Origin: Anas platyrhynchos
Lineage: Eukaryota; Chordata; Aves; Anseriformes; Anatidae
NCBI RefSeq assembly: GCF_047663525.1
Contig: NC_092588.1
Location: forward strand, 140,298,501-140,362,500
Direction of reading: 5' to 3'
DNA length: 64,000 bases
The translations under genes and the position numbers were made by a program. This document shows, piece by piece, positions 1-14,340 of this stretch. The notes below the pieces were generated by a model. The model saw nothing but the letters and a program-made list of their open reading frames with translations. It searched no databases and was not told the origin of the DNA. The number at the start of each line of letters is the position of its first letter. The stretch's first letter is position 1.

Positions 1-1574
1 AATGCTAAGGGTAAAGCCACCAGCGGCGAGGAGCAAACGAGGGGATGGTGCGGGAGAGGGGTCCTCGGCATCTGGAAAGGACAGGGCGCCTTGTTTTTGA
101 AACTGTCAATTCCCTCAACCCCTATTGTGAGCGCTTCATGCAAAACATCTAGGGCCTTTTAAAGCTGGGGCTTGTGAGGCCGCCTCGGAGTGAAAAGGAG
201 AGAGGGAGAGAGAGGGGCCTAGGGCATGGCAAATAATTATATCAGAACGGTAAAAAAAATGCGACGTGGAAGGCCTAAAATCAGTTCACCCCACGTCCCC
301 GTGTCCCTTCCCGAGAGCTCTGGGCAGCCCCCTGCATGGCTCGGAGCGCTCCTGGGCTGCCCCGCGCCCAGCCAAGGAGCTGTGACACCGAGCTCTCCTT
401 ACACACGATGCTAGGGTTGAAATACCAGGGGAGGCTTGTGCATGGATAATGTCTACGAGTGTGACTTTAGCGAGGTAGAGCCCAGCGCCTCGGCCCTGGT
501 TTTTCTAGCTGTTAGTTTTCACGTTCCTGCGATGGCCCTGCTTTTGTACCGAGGTGTTGGCCGAAGAGACCCGAGGATGAGCCATTACATATTCTTTCCA
601 GCAATCATCTTAACCATAAAAACCACGATTAACAACGTTATCTGTATGTCACGTTCTCTAACATGCTGCGTACAGGGGAAATTTTCCTCCGGCTCACCAC
701 CGTGTGTAGAAAATGCTGCTTTTTTTTACACCTCCACGTCTTAACTACTCACACGTGTGAACAGTAACAAACAAAAACATGATAGCATTGTTCTCATTTC
801 TGCAGAAACTTTAATTTATTGGCAACTAAATCTGTTATAGGAAAAAAGGATCAGAGACCATGTAAAAAATCACCGAGTGAATGATTGAACAGCAAACTTC
901 ATACAACAGCTACCACTATTTTGCATTATTGCTTGTAGTGGTGTTTTAAATAAACAACCAGTAAAGAGATTATCCCACTGTAGTCAAGTAAGTGTAGATT
1001 ATAGAACAATCACTTCTTAAAAGTAAATTGTTGTAAACTGCAAGTTACATGTTTTAAGGCAATATACCTCGTTGCTGAAGGCATTACACGTGTTCCCTTT
1101 TTAATGCTCTAGAGAATTAAACATAGTCCAAAACTTTCTTTTGTCTTCAGTATGGTAACAGAAATCTTCCCAGAAAATGTATCAATGAGCTCGACTCGTG
1201 GCAAATACCTATGGAGGCTGGCCCAGAAAGTACACGCACGTCCCTAGACTGCTTTTTCCTTTAGAAAATGCTGGTGGGTTTTGTGTACACCAGGAGCTGG
1301 AAAATGGTGGCAATTCATTACCAATACATTTTGCGTTTTCTCCCCTGTAAGCGTTACAACAACGTTGTGACCTGGCTCGCTGGAACACCCTTGTTTTTCC
1401 TCCTTCTGAGAACTTACCTTTCTAGGAGAAAAGGGGTTATTTATACATAACTCAGTGATACGTCTTGATAGTATTAAGGCCGAAATGATAATGAATTCTG
1501 CTCGCAATAATAATCACAATGCCATCAGAAACAGCTACCAAACTACCAGAATTTTAAAGAATACCATTTCTTTC

Positions 1575-1599
1575 TTTTTTTTTTTTTTTTTTTTTTTTT
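1575..1599. repeat. Poly(T) run, 25 nt
   Basis: An uninterrupted run of 25 T, preceded by a short T-rich stretch. There is no gene body, target-site duplication or polyadenylation signal beside it to suggest a retrocopy. Confidence 0.9.
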
Positions 1600-1797
1600 A
1601 AATCCCTGCGTGTTATTGTACCTGGCTAATTTCTCCAACGGCAGTAAAAAACACGAAGGCTCCTGTTAGTGGCTTGCACTAAACTGAGGTGTACACGTGT
1701 GAAAATTATTTGGCTGTTTAACTTCTTGCCTTTTGATGTTGCCTGCGTGGAGGGGAGCCCAGCGGAGCAGCAGGGCCCTGGCCCGGGCCGGTGCCTG

Positions 1798-1819
1798 CCC
1801 CGGTCCCGGTCCCGGTCCC
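1798..1819 (-). repeat. GGTCCC tandem repeat, G-quadruplex motif on minus strand
   Basis: Four runs of at least three C are separated by GGT spacers, so the minus strand reads G3 runs with 3-nt ACC loops. This fits the canonical intramolecular G-quadruplex rule. It sits in a small GC-rich islet surrounded by AT-rich sequence. Confidence 0.7.
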
Positions 1820-2438
1820 GGGGCTGGGTCTGGGCTCCGCTGAGGGCTCCGCAGCCCCTGGCAGGGCCGGGCGCCATATTTCACGTCCTCAACTCTGCAG
1901 AGCCTATTTGGTATAAATTTATGCTTATTCCTCCCCCTCCCCCCTCCAGGATTATTTAGGCAACCTGAAAAGGCACCTCTGTAATTTACAATTCCTGGCC
2001 AAATCAGCATATCTCTAATTGGAAGTAAACAGGGTCAGGGGACAGAGTTACTTTGAAAGTGATACGTTGTTTAACTGGCAAGGCGAAATTTTAGGTTTCG
2101 AGTTTGCATATTGCACCTTTGTAGCTTTTGCGTTTGGTTCTTTTTTTTTTTTTTCCCCTTTTTTTTTCTTTCTTTTTTTTTTTTTTCTTTTTGGTCAAGG
2201 GAAGACCTTTGTCAAGCAGACACGGCTTTCTACCAGAGCTGGGGGCTTTCCTGAGCAGTCCGTTTGGTACGTCCTTACAGTTCTCTGGAAATAAGGCTGT
2301 AATCTGTGCGGCTCTAAACACACGAATGTAAACATTCATCTCAGAACAACTTCAGTAAGCAGATTTTTCACGACCATCGTAATTTCAGCAGAGCGGCTAA
2401 GTATGCAATGCACCTTTTGCAATTGGCAGTTTAAAGTG

Positions 2439-2478
2439 ATGTGTGTGCGTGTGAGTGTGTGTGTGTGTGTGCGTGTGC
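2439..2478. repeat. TG/CA microsatellite, imperfect
   Basis: A GT dinucleotide array interrupted by GC and GA variants (gtgtgcgtgtgagtgtgt...). Ordinary vertebrate microsatellite. Confidence 0.85.
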
Positions 2479-2770
2479 ATGCAGGGGGGAAGGGAAACTC
2501 CACTGAAAGGCAATTGTTTACTCTTTCTAAATATATTTGGCTGCAGGTATTCTTAGCCTGGGCCTTTTTACAAGGAGAGGAAAACTCCGGTGGATATAGT
2601 AAACAGAGCTGAAATCAGTCAGTGGCCGCTCGGAATATTTAGCGACACGAGGGGTTGGGAGAGGGCATCACAAAAGGCAGGAATTAAAAAACTGAAAACC
2701 AGGCAGCGGACTGCCATCAGAAATGTTGACTTTGAGTCACACAGTAAACATTACATTGTTGCTTTGTTTT

Positions 2771-2772
<2 letters not shown>

Positions 2773-2802
<30 letters not shown>
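2773..2802. repeat. Poly(T) run, 30 nt
   Basis: Thirty consecutive T, the longest pure homopolymer I found in the window. It is followed by AT-rich unique sequence and no associated element was recognised. Confidence 0.9.
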
Positions 2803-4180
2803 CTTTTTGATTTACGATAAATTATTCTCCCGGGATTGATCGATGAGTGGAATCCTTAAAATTTAATTTGGGGATGATCTAGTATAAATAAAATGCTAAT
2901 CCAAAGAAAGAAACCAGCAATTATTCATCCTAAACTCTGCTGATTCAGCAACTCAATTAGAACTGCCTTTCTCAAGCTGCAAACTTTTCAGATTGTTTTC
3001 AGAGTTGCTGTGCCCGTCCTCCCCCCGAGACAGAGACCTTCCCCCGAGCAGCCCTGCCTCGACTCTCGGGCCTGCAGCCTTTTTTTTTTTTTTTTTTTCC
3101 CTTTCTTTCGGAGGGGCTGGGGGGGAGGGAGGGAAACAGTTAACCTCTTGAAGCGTATTTCCTCCAAATAAAACCAGTGAACTTACAAACGGAGAGGAAA
3201 CCGTGGGTAACTCTGCAATAATTCAAAGTGTATGGAATCAGGAATTTTTAAACAGTGTTTTTAATTGAAAATAAAGCTAAAGCATGCTTTTCAACAGTGC
3301 AAATTTCCATAATTTTGATTTACTGCTTCCATCATCACAATATATTATACCAGCATGTCTCACCGAGGGCTAGACTCTAGAAGTCTGCCTGTTCGACTAT
3401 TTCGATATTAAGTGCAAATATAGATAATTGCCTCTGATTGTCACGTGCAGTAGAAACGTTTCTGCTACATAGAGAGGATGGTATGGAAACAAAAAACAAC
3501 AACAATCAAATCGCAAGAGATGAGGATAAAACCGGGCAGTGTGCTACGGTAGAAATGCCTGAGTTTTGGTGCCAGAGAGCTCTGAATAACATGGTATTCT
3601 CATTTTGGGTATTCTCGCCACTTATGGCCTCTCGTTTCACTTTCTGTGTTGTATTTACTGCTTTGCTATTTCCTCCAGCCAGCGTGAGGGGCTGGACCAT
3701 AAATTGTACTGCTATCCGGGCAAATATTTTAGTTGCTTTGCAAGTTTGTAAGGGGCATGTTCAGACCACAACTTAAGTATGACATTAGTGGGTAACAGTA
3801 ACCTTATTTAAGACCTCTGGGTGAAACAAAAAAGGCTTTCCAAATGCAAAGAGTGGCTGTACAAGTAAAAAGACACCCTTTACCAAAAATAGAATTCCAC
3901 ATTTATTTACTGGTTTCAGATGAGGCAGCTTTTCCCAGTCCTGGGGTCGCAGGCGGACCCCAGCCTTTGCAAACCGGAGAAAAACGAGTAAGTGCAACTG
4001 CTCTTAGAAAGAGACACCCCTACACCCGAAAACAAAGCTCCCGAAAAGTAGGCTGCTGCCACATTGAATTATAGTGAACCCTTACTGTGCAACCATGTAA
4101 CTTAACAAACTTTAACTGAATTAACAGTTAGACTTCCATTTTCGAAATCTAGTGCATAAATTTAATGGCTCATTCTAATA

Positions 4181-4622
4181 TTTATTATTCAACCTTTTGA
4201 CATTTATTTGCAGCAGTTGAATTGAGGTACTGGTGCATTATTAGCATTTAAACAGTAAAGTGTTCCAGCTCTACCATAATAACTGAGTTTAACTTGAGTC
4301 TTTAGCCTGAAGTACTCTGTGGAATGTAACCAAAAAAAAAAAAAAAAAAAGTAAAAAAAAAAAAAAGCACCAACCAACCAACCAAAAACAAAAACAAATG
4401 AAACAGTAGAAAAATAAAAAAATAAAAAAGACCCAAAACAAAACAAAAACCACGGTTGTAACGGTAAAGAAAATAGTAATCCGGTTTCTGTCTTCACAAT
4501 GTGATAAAACAGGATTCCAAAAGCGTGTATAGCATTAATGGGCTGGTACAAACCATCCTGCAGAGTTTAAAAACGTAAGAAAGTTAAAGGTGGTTCAAGA
4601 AAATATTTTCCAAACTATTTTA
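4181..4622 (-). other. SKIDA1: Probable SKIDA1 3' UTR with polyadenylation signals
   Basis: This is inferred from position directly after the SKIDA1 stop codon. Read on the minus strand, AATAAA hexamers occur at 4203-4208 and 4181-4186, about 415-440 nt after the stop, and another lies at 3902-3907. A further AATAAA at 4619-4624 overlaps the stop codon itself. The true cleavage site is not determined here. An A-rich block at about 4332-4366 on the plus strand (T-rich in the mRNA), followed by a CCAA tandem run, interrupts the segment. Confidence 0.45.
4332..4386. repeat. A-rich block plus (CCAA)n
   Basis: Two poly(A) runs of 19 and 14 nt separated by GT, then several CCAA units. Simple-sequence DNA lying within the probable SKIDA1 3' UTR. 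Confidence 0.85.
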
Positions 4623-7355
<2,733 letters not shown>

Positions 7356-7744
7356 TCAGCCAGATGCTGTATTTGTCTCAAGGCATCCTGCTAATAAAAT
7401 GTAACAAAGGCTGTTATTCCTGGTGAATGAAGTGCCAAACTTTAGACGAAATTAAAAAAGAAAAAAAAATAAATTAAAAAAAAAAAAAGCCCGTGAGACT
7501 ACAATCGGTGTATAATCTTAAAAATCAGGTTTGCCAAAGTGTTTCTCTAAGTTGCTGCTGAAGATCAGTACCTGTTCCCTTTCATTCCCTGCTTTTCCAT
7601 TGGAAACTATGATAATGGAATGTGAAGGGAGGAAGAGAAAAGAAATGCAGCTGCTATTCCCGCCGCTGCTTTAGCTACAAATAAAATGACAGAGTGAAGT
7701 GAGCTCGTCCGGAGACACCTTCATCAATTAATTCCCCTAAAGCC

Positions 7745-7890
7745 AACGCTGATTGGACACTCCTGACAGGTGATGCAATAAAAATTGATATTCCACCCCT
7801 TCCCCCAAAAAATCTCCCACTAATTAGCATACCCTTATACTGCCACCTCCCCTCCCAAAGTAAATAATACAGTTAGTATATAAATCTTTC
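7745..7890 (+). promoter_or_regulatory. CCAAT / MEIS-type / TATA cluster
   Basis: An inverted CCAAT box (ATTGG, 7752-7756) is followed by TGACAG (7764-7769, a MEIS/TGIF-type core), several AT-rich homeodomain-like cores, and TATATAAA at 7877-7884. A TATA box in this orientation would direct plus-strand transcription from about 7910, away from SKIDA1. The motifs are seen directly; promoter activity is inference. Confidence 0.3.
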
Positions 7891-9032
7891 TATTAAACAA
7901 TCTGAGCTCAAATACGCTCAGACCTCTCAGACTTCCTCCTCGCTAGCTCCAGACGAAGGATTTGCACGCTTTTTCCCGTGTCGTTTCGTGTATTTTCAGG
8001 CTCTTTTGGCCAAACGGTGCTCTTTTGTGCACGCCGTGGTTTTAAAGGACATAAGTCTGATCGTGGCGATGGAAAATTCTTCGGTAACGTAACCGTTTTC
8101 AGCTGGTATTTTCTTCTGCATTGTGCGGAAAGCGAAGCTTAGCGAAAACGTGCAGAACAGCCTGGTATTTCCCTTCCTGGAGCTCCGAAGTTAAAGGCTC
8201 GGCTGTTAACGAGAGGGAATACTTACATTTTCGAGTTTCTCTTGATTTTCCTCTTCTGCTTAATTAGCTTTTTACAGCCGGGGACTAAGGTTATTTTGCT
8301 GCCTGGATATCGCGGGTCCCCGCACCGCGACACTGTACCACTTTTAACCGAAATCCTGCCTGTAGTATTGCGGGAGGGGGGAGGAGGAGGACGTGGGCTC
8401 ACGTCAGACCCATAACAAAGCATAGATAAGCCAGAAATGTATACACTTTTCACAATTAACCGCGCCGGATCACGAGCTGGAATGCCCTATAGTCCCCGAG
8501 CCCACGTCAGGATTCCTGCGTGCTGATTGCTTCCAGCAGAGAAAGGAGAATGCGAAATATCCAAGGTGCTTCCAAGAGGCTTTACGTAATGACAAAAAAG
8601 TGCTGGCACACACAATGTACGGCTCTGCAACGGGCTAGGATGCTCCTGCCCTGCAGTTTGCATCTTCAGCTCGGGGTAGCCCTGCCGCAGCTTTTTGATG
8701 TTCCATTTACAGCAGCCCCCTAAAATCAATTCGGAGAAGCAGCACGCAGGTTTAACCTCTTCGGAGAAACGTGAAATTATTCGAGCGTCAGCCACGACGG
8801 TTTCGAAAAATGTTGCGATAGCTGCGTGCCTCTTCCTTGTCACGTTAAAATGATGCTCGCGGTTTGCACGTTGGGCGCTGCAAAAGAAAAAGAAAAAGAA
8901 AAAAATCACCAAGCTCTGCCGTGCATCCAGCGCTCAACTGGCTGCAAACACGAGCACTTTTATGTATCGCTGCACATCCAGAATTAGACATATCCGTGAG
9001 ATTAATGAGACATCTCAGATTTCTGGGACTTG

Positions 9033-9034
<2 letters not shown>

Positions 9035-9066
<32 letters not shown>

Positions 9067-9099
9067 AGAGAGAGAGGGAAGGAGGAAAAAAAAAAAAAA
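9035..9099. repeat. Poly(A) 29 nt plus GA/A purine tract
   Basis: Twenty-nine A at 9035-9063, then a GA repeat, GGAAGGAGG and a second A run, giving about 65 nt of uninterrupted purine on the plus strand. Confidence 0.9.
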
Positions 9100-9969
9100 G
9101 GCTTCAATTCCAAATGTCAATATCCACTCCGTGTATTGGCAACATGGTGCGGGGAGTTCGCGTTACCCCGTCAGGTAGAGCTAAAATAAAGAGCGAGATC
9201 GCCCTGCCAAAGAGGCAGCCTCGCATGCCAAGGCGAAATGCAGGCGAGCCCCCAGTTTCGCAGGAATTCTAGAGAGACCTGGGAATTTCGAGGAGTGCAT
9301 CCGGAAATTGAGGAAGTCTATTGAAGGGAGCCTCTAACTCGGAGGGCAGAGATTTAGGAAAGTCAGCCTTGGACTACTGTTGCTCTCTCCGCGCAGATGT
9401 AAAAAATCGCCGCTGTTCAACTTAATCCATGTGTGCGCGAAACCGCGGTGGCTACTTCTCCCCTCGGGAAGCTAAGGAGAGCCTTCCCGTCCGAGAAACC
9501 GGAGCTAGAGCGAATTACATTTCGTCCCTCGAATTAGCAAAGGCTTCACTGGGTGGATCTCGTGATATTTCAGCCTTGAAACGCGCCCGAGAGGCAGCGG
9601 GGAACAATGCCTCGTCGCAGCTAATGCCAGCCGCCGGGGCAGCCGGCGCTGCAGCTGGCTGGAGCAGCGTGCGCCTTTCGGGAGAGAGGCATCGAGCCGT
9701 GCTCGGGGGGCTGCGAGCGAAGTTGCGAGGGAAAACAGCTGCTCCCGTTAAAAAGGAACCACCGTGGTCTTTCTAGAGCGAGAGACAATAAGGGTCGTTT
9801 CAAAATTCCTCCTGATGTACTTATACGCCGCCAACACCCCCCCCCTCCCCGCACACACACACACACACCACCCCCCTCCCCGCTGCTCTCCTCCCCCTGC
9901 TTTAAGGTTAAGGCTAGGGAGTCAACAGTGAGGGAGCAGTAAAGTCCGGGAAAGCTTTTCAGCAGACGT

Positions 9970-10112
9970 AAAAAAAAAAAAAAAAAAAAAAAAAAGGAAA
10001 AAAATAGAGAAAAAGAAAACAAGAAAAACACAAAACGCCCCCCCCCCCTTCAAAAAATAAAAAGAAAAATAAAAAAAGAAAAAAGAAAAAAAAAAGGGGG
10101 AAAAAAGCCCCT
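9970..10112. repeat. A-rich simple sequence with C run
   Basis: A run of 26 A at 9970-9995, then A-rich sequence with scattered G, a run of C at about 10037-10048, and further A-rich DNA to about 10095, ending in a G run. Confidence 0.85.
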
Positions 10113-12639
10113 CTGGGCTGCAAAGCCATTCGTTTGCAGGCATTTGGGGTGCTTTGGGCTCCTGTGCGGGGGCTCGCAGGCAGGGCCGCCCGCAGTCCCT
10201 GCAGCTGACAGCCTGGCAGCGGGATCCGGCAACTATTTCAAAAATGCCTCCTTTTTGTTTGCTTCATTCCGGCGCTATCCAACGCCTCGGAGCAGGAGCG
10301 GCTATTTGGCCGAGCTCCGCTCCCGGCTAGGCACAGCCCTGAGCCTCCGGGTCGAAGGGGAGAGGGGCTGCGGGCGGTGCGAGCCGCCCCCCGTACTTAC
10401 AGGCACCCGCACACCCTCTGAGCCGCATCCCTCTCCCCGGCTCCCCCGGAGCCCTCTGTTTCTCTACTTCTCCAGCGGGTTTTTGTGTGCGAGGCGAACC
10501 AGGCGGCTCTCCCCGGGCCAGCAGCACGCGTTTGTGCATCCGGGGTCGTCTTGGAGCCCGCCGGGGGAGAGCCTGATAAAGGGCCGCCGGGGGCCCCTTG
10601 CACACGCACACGCGAGGCAGGGACTTTCAGATGGATTTGCACGCACGCAGGGGAACGGCGATCAATAGCGAGCCACGTTTACGGCCGGGCTTGGGAACGC
10701 GCAAGGCGGCCGAAAGGATTAAAATTAAAAAAAAAAAAAAAAAAGAATGAAAAAAAAAAATCGAGGTGTCTGGTAGCAATTAGGTGCAAAGTTAGGCACT
10801 AATTTACTCGCTCGCAGCCTGCGTGGACGCCTGCGTGGCGGTGTGCTGTGCATGTGTGCGCGCAGCCGGCCGGACGTGTGGCCCTCTCTGGAAAACGAGG
10901 GAGTTTCTTTGTTAATTCCGTGGCCGGTGTCCCCCTCAGTCGCGATCAAAGATGCACATGATTAAAGGCATGGAGGTTTGGCTCGCCTTTCTGCAGATAA
11001 GGAGGCCCGGAGATGCCCGCTTTTGCCAAATCCACATGCATGCAACTCCGCGGAGTTGTGAGCACAGGGCACACACACACACACACCCCGGGACTATCAA
11101 TCAAACGTGCTCCTTTTCACGTTGAGTAGCGTGCAATCTGCAATCTCCACTCTATAGGCAGTAGCGTTTCAGTCTTGAAGCTGTCTGGCCGAAGGATAAA
11201 CCTCATTAGGAAAGAAAGAGAAAAAATAATATTCATAATCGCTCGCCGTGGACCTATTCCCATTTATTGGGAATCGCATACTTTCATTTTGGTAAACTTG
11301 TGTTAAAATATACGTGCTCGCGGGGAAGCGCTTAACCACATTGTTCCAGAAAGAAAATGCACGTAGCGTTTGAAATGCTCCTTTTACGCGATGTTTTGAT
11401 TTATTTTCATAGGATGATTATGTTTAAATACCAGCGCAATTCAGCCTGACCTCTTCCTTCTGCAATGAAGTAATGCACACACCATTTACAGTCTTTTAAA
11501 CGTGGAGTTGGGAAATGCAACAGCGATGTCCACCAGCAGTTGTACTAATGGGGAGAAATCTTTTGAAAATCTTCAGGAAAACCTAAGAGGTCACGTGCAT
11601 TTTCACACTAGGATTGCCACATTATTAGAGTCTTATTATTATTTATTATTATTTGTTAAGTGCTGGGCCACGTCTCCAGGTATTGACAAGCATTAAATAA
11701 ACCTTTTGCTTTCCCGGCTCTGGGCAGAAATATAGATTGCAAATGAGAACTTCTTTTCTAGCCCTATACCCTGCTTTTAGATATCGCTGTGCATATTTTG
11801 CTCAAGGAGGACACAGAAAGCAGCTAGAGGCTATCACAAAGAGTCCAGTAACGTAAATATAATAGGGTCAAAGAACAGTATAATGGGATCCTTCTGCTAT
11901 TTTAAAGTCAGCCAAATGTGACTGTAGTACGTAAAATTTGCCGTAAATTCTGGTGTGACAACAAATGAGAACGTATAACTAAATCTCCTAAAAATGTAGG
12001 ACAAAGAAATGCCAACCATCAGCCCGAACAAAAAATCATAATCTGGCCAACACCGCTATGCCTAGGAGTTTCACTGGGTATTTTCTTTTCCCTTTTTTTC
12101 CTTTTTCCTTTTTTTTTTTTTTTTTTTCCTAAACAAAGCGGCAATGTCGAATTCTGCCGAGTGCTTTTTAAGTTGTAATTTATCCGTGGGGGCTGGGGCG
12201 TCCCTTGCGCCTTCGAATTTTGTGCAAATTTTAATGGTCGCGAGCTAAGGCTATTTCTTGAGCTTGCTACTCCCGGTAGTTTTAAAATACTTTTTTAGCA
12301 GGAGTTTCTGGACACATACTACATGCCATGTTGTTTACTGACCCATAATCAAAATGCAGTGACCTTCTACCCTTTTTTTGCCCCTTGACCCATGCTGAAT
12401 TCAATGCAGCCTTTATAAATTTGCAAATCCTTGGACGTAAAGGGGATTTGGTGAGGCTTTGTTCTGAAAGGCTCCTAAAAGTTTGCATTTTTAATTAGAC
12501 AAAGGTAAAGCAACAAACATTGGGAAATAAGATCCTCTCCTGCACATAGGTGATGGCTCGTAATTTCTCCGCCAGGGAGCTACATCCTAAAAAACGTACC
12601 CTGCGAAGGGACAAGGGGTTGCGAGCAAGGGAGATCAGG

Positions 12640-12960
12640 AGGTTATGAATTGCACCAAATTAGCAATGTGGTACAAATCACTTCCATGACGTAAGGGCCG
12701 GCCAGGCCGCAATCTTCCGGCGCTCCTCATCTCCAAGGACTGTGCGGATCCCGGTGACCCGGGGAGAGGCAGCGATTTGAGCTGGAGCTACAGGCACATT
12801 CCCTTATCTCCTCCGCTATCAGTCAGCTTAAAGGACACCGTAATTATGATGGTGATAAAACAATGCCCGCTTATGTGTGCTGAATAAATAAAGGATGTTT
12901 ACAGCCCTAGAATGTTTCAATTCCAATTAAACGCTATCAAAGAGAAGCCCCTCTCCCCCT
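12640..12960. promoter_or_regulatory. Candidate regulatory element
   Basis: A TGACGTAA CRE-like site at about 12687 and a GC-rich stretch are followed by AT-rich, non-repetitive sequence (about 12835-12950) dense in ATTA, AATAAA and CAAT-type cores. It has the look of a conserved enhancer between a developmental gene and its promoter. No alignment is available, so the call rests on texture only. Confidence 0.2.
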
Positions 12961-13843
12961 TCTCCCCCCTCTCTCCCCCCCCACGAGTCCCTATTTACCT
13001 TGGGGGCTGTAATGCGGCCCTGTGAAAGGAACCGGCCTTCCACTTTGCCTGGGGAGGGGGCAGGGGAGACACCAGGGACCCTGGGGGCTCATTTTCCAGC
13101 CGGGAAGGGGGTGCTGGGGAGGGAGGGGGTGGTCCCGGCCCCAGGATGGGCTCACCCAGCGCCCTTGGGTGCTGGGGGCCCCGGGGTCGCGCCCCCCCAT
13201 GTGTGTGTGAGCCTTGGAGATGGGAGGCTGGAAATCCATCCCATTCACCGAGACACCGGGATCATTGCAAATATTCATTGTATCAGCAAATCTCATCATA
13301 ATCAGATTAAAGCAAGGGTTGGTTGGGGAGGGGGGGGGGTGGAGGGATTGCCCGTGTGGCTGGGTGCTAAACACCGATTGGGCTACAAAGGAATCGGAAA
13401 AAGGGATCCCCTCGGATCTGGTCGCAAGGGGAAAAAAAAAAAGGGAAGAAGGAAAGAAAAAAAAAGGAAAAAAATGCCAGTTATTTTTTGCAAGAAAGGA
13501 GACACTGAGATTCTGCATCCACCCCCCGGGGAGTGCATTCCTCTCGGAGGTTGTTCCCCCTCAACCTTCATGGGCAGCACCGGCCTGCTTTTCGCTCGCC
13601 TCGTCCGAGGGCAGAGCTCGTCTACATTTCAGCGTTAAAATGCCTGTTTTATTCGGCTGCCCGGGGTAGAAATGTTTATGTTTGGGAGCAGAACCCAGCC
13701 CCTGCCCTGCTCTGCTCCGCTGCCTGCGCTCAGGCCCAGGCCCCCGCTGCCCTCAGCTCCCTCGGAGGGTCCCAAACGTGGCCGTTCACCGAGGCGGGGG
13801 GCTCCAGCCTGCCACAACGTGCTCGGCAACTTAATCTCAGGCT

Positions 13844-13868
13844 AAAAAAAAAAAAAAAAAAAAAAAAA
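13844..13868. repeat. Poly(A) run, 25 nt, plus GA repeat
   Basis: Twenty-five A followed by a GGAGAGAGAGAGAG purine stretch, unusual inside a GC-rich island. Confidence 0.9.
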
Positions 13869-14170
13869 GGAGAGAGAGAGAGAGCAGGGAGCGAAAAAAG
13901 CGCGGCACACACAACTCTCCCGACGGCTGCGGTTCACTTCCGAGGTGGACCGGGCATTTTAAAGCCGAGGGGAAGGCGTGCGTGTGGGGGCAGCCGGCAA
14001 GGCACGGAGGTAAGCGGCTCGGCCTCGCCTCGCCTCGCCCCACCGTGCGGTAACAAAGGCGGCCGGCACCGGGCCCTCCTCCCCCCCGGGCCCGGCGGAG
14101 CTCGGGCTCGGGGCGCCGGGGGGACGAGGCGAGGGAACGGGCACCGGGCGCAGCGGATGGGGCCCGGGTG

Positions 14171-14340
14171 GGTGCTTCGTGGGGTGCTTTTGACGTGTTT
14201 TGGGGTGGTTCTGAGGTGGTTTGGACGTCTTTTTGGGTGTTTTGGGGTGCTTTTGAGGTGTTTTGAGGTGTTTTGGGGATGGCTTTGAGGTGTTTTTGAC
14301 GTGTTTTGAGGTGTTTTTGTGGTGTTTCGAGGTGTTTCTC
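14171..14340. repeat. Degenerate 10-12 bp tandem array (GGTGTTTTGA type)
   Basis: About sixteen head-to-tail units of 10-12 bp share the consensus GGTGTTTTGA, with variants such as GGTGCTTTTGA, CGTGTTTTGA and GGTGGTTCTGA. The array is T/G-rich and abruptly bounded by GC-rich CpG-island sequence on both sides. Many units contain AGGTGT, the core of a T-box half site. Unit divergence suggests an old or fast-drifting minisatellite. Confidence 0.85.

Larger units (their letters stand above)
1..4180. other. Non-coding DNA downstream of SKIDA1
   Basis: No open reading frame here looks like a real protein and no splice-bounded exon is recognised. Most of the stretch is AT-rich, apparently unique sequence with many TAAT/ATTA cores, for example around 2815-2990 and 3180-3430. 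That is the texture of conserved regulatory DNA, but conservation cannot be shown from one sequence. A short GC-rich islet lies at about 1750-1880, and long T runs occur at 1575-1599 and 2773-2802. In human the next gene on this side is CASC10; I see nothing I can call its homologue. Confidence 0.6.
7675..13000. other. Upstream SKIDA1 non-coding DNA
   Basis: No convincing coding exon on either strand; the open frames here are interrupted by homopolymers and have no recognisable domain. The stretch mixes moderately GC-rich DNA (about 9.4-9.8 kb and 10.1-10.7 kb) with AT-rich blocks. It holds A runs at 9035-9063 and 9970-9995, a GA/A purine block to about 9099, and CA repeats near 9853-9868 and 11071-11086. 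It probably lies in a 5' intron or the proximal regulatory region of SKIDA1 if transcription begins in the CpG island at 13.9-15.9 kb. Confidence 0.5.

Noticed and set aside
10144-10668. 174-codon plus-strand frame
   Set aside because: It lies in GC-rich upstream DNA, with no domain and no splice or conservation evidence.
9035-13868. Poly(A) runs considered as tails of processed pseudogenes
   Set aside because: No coding remnant, polyadenylation hexamer at the right distance or flanking duplication was found before any of them.
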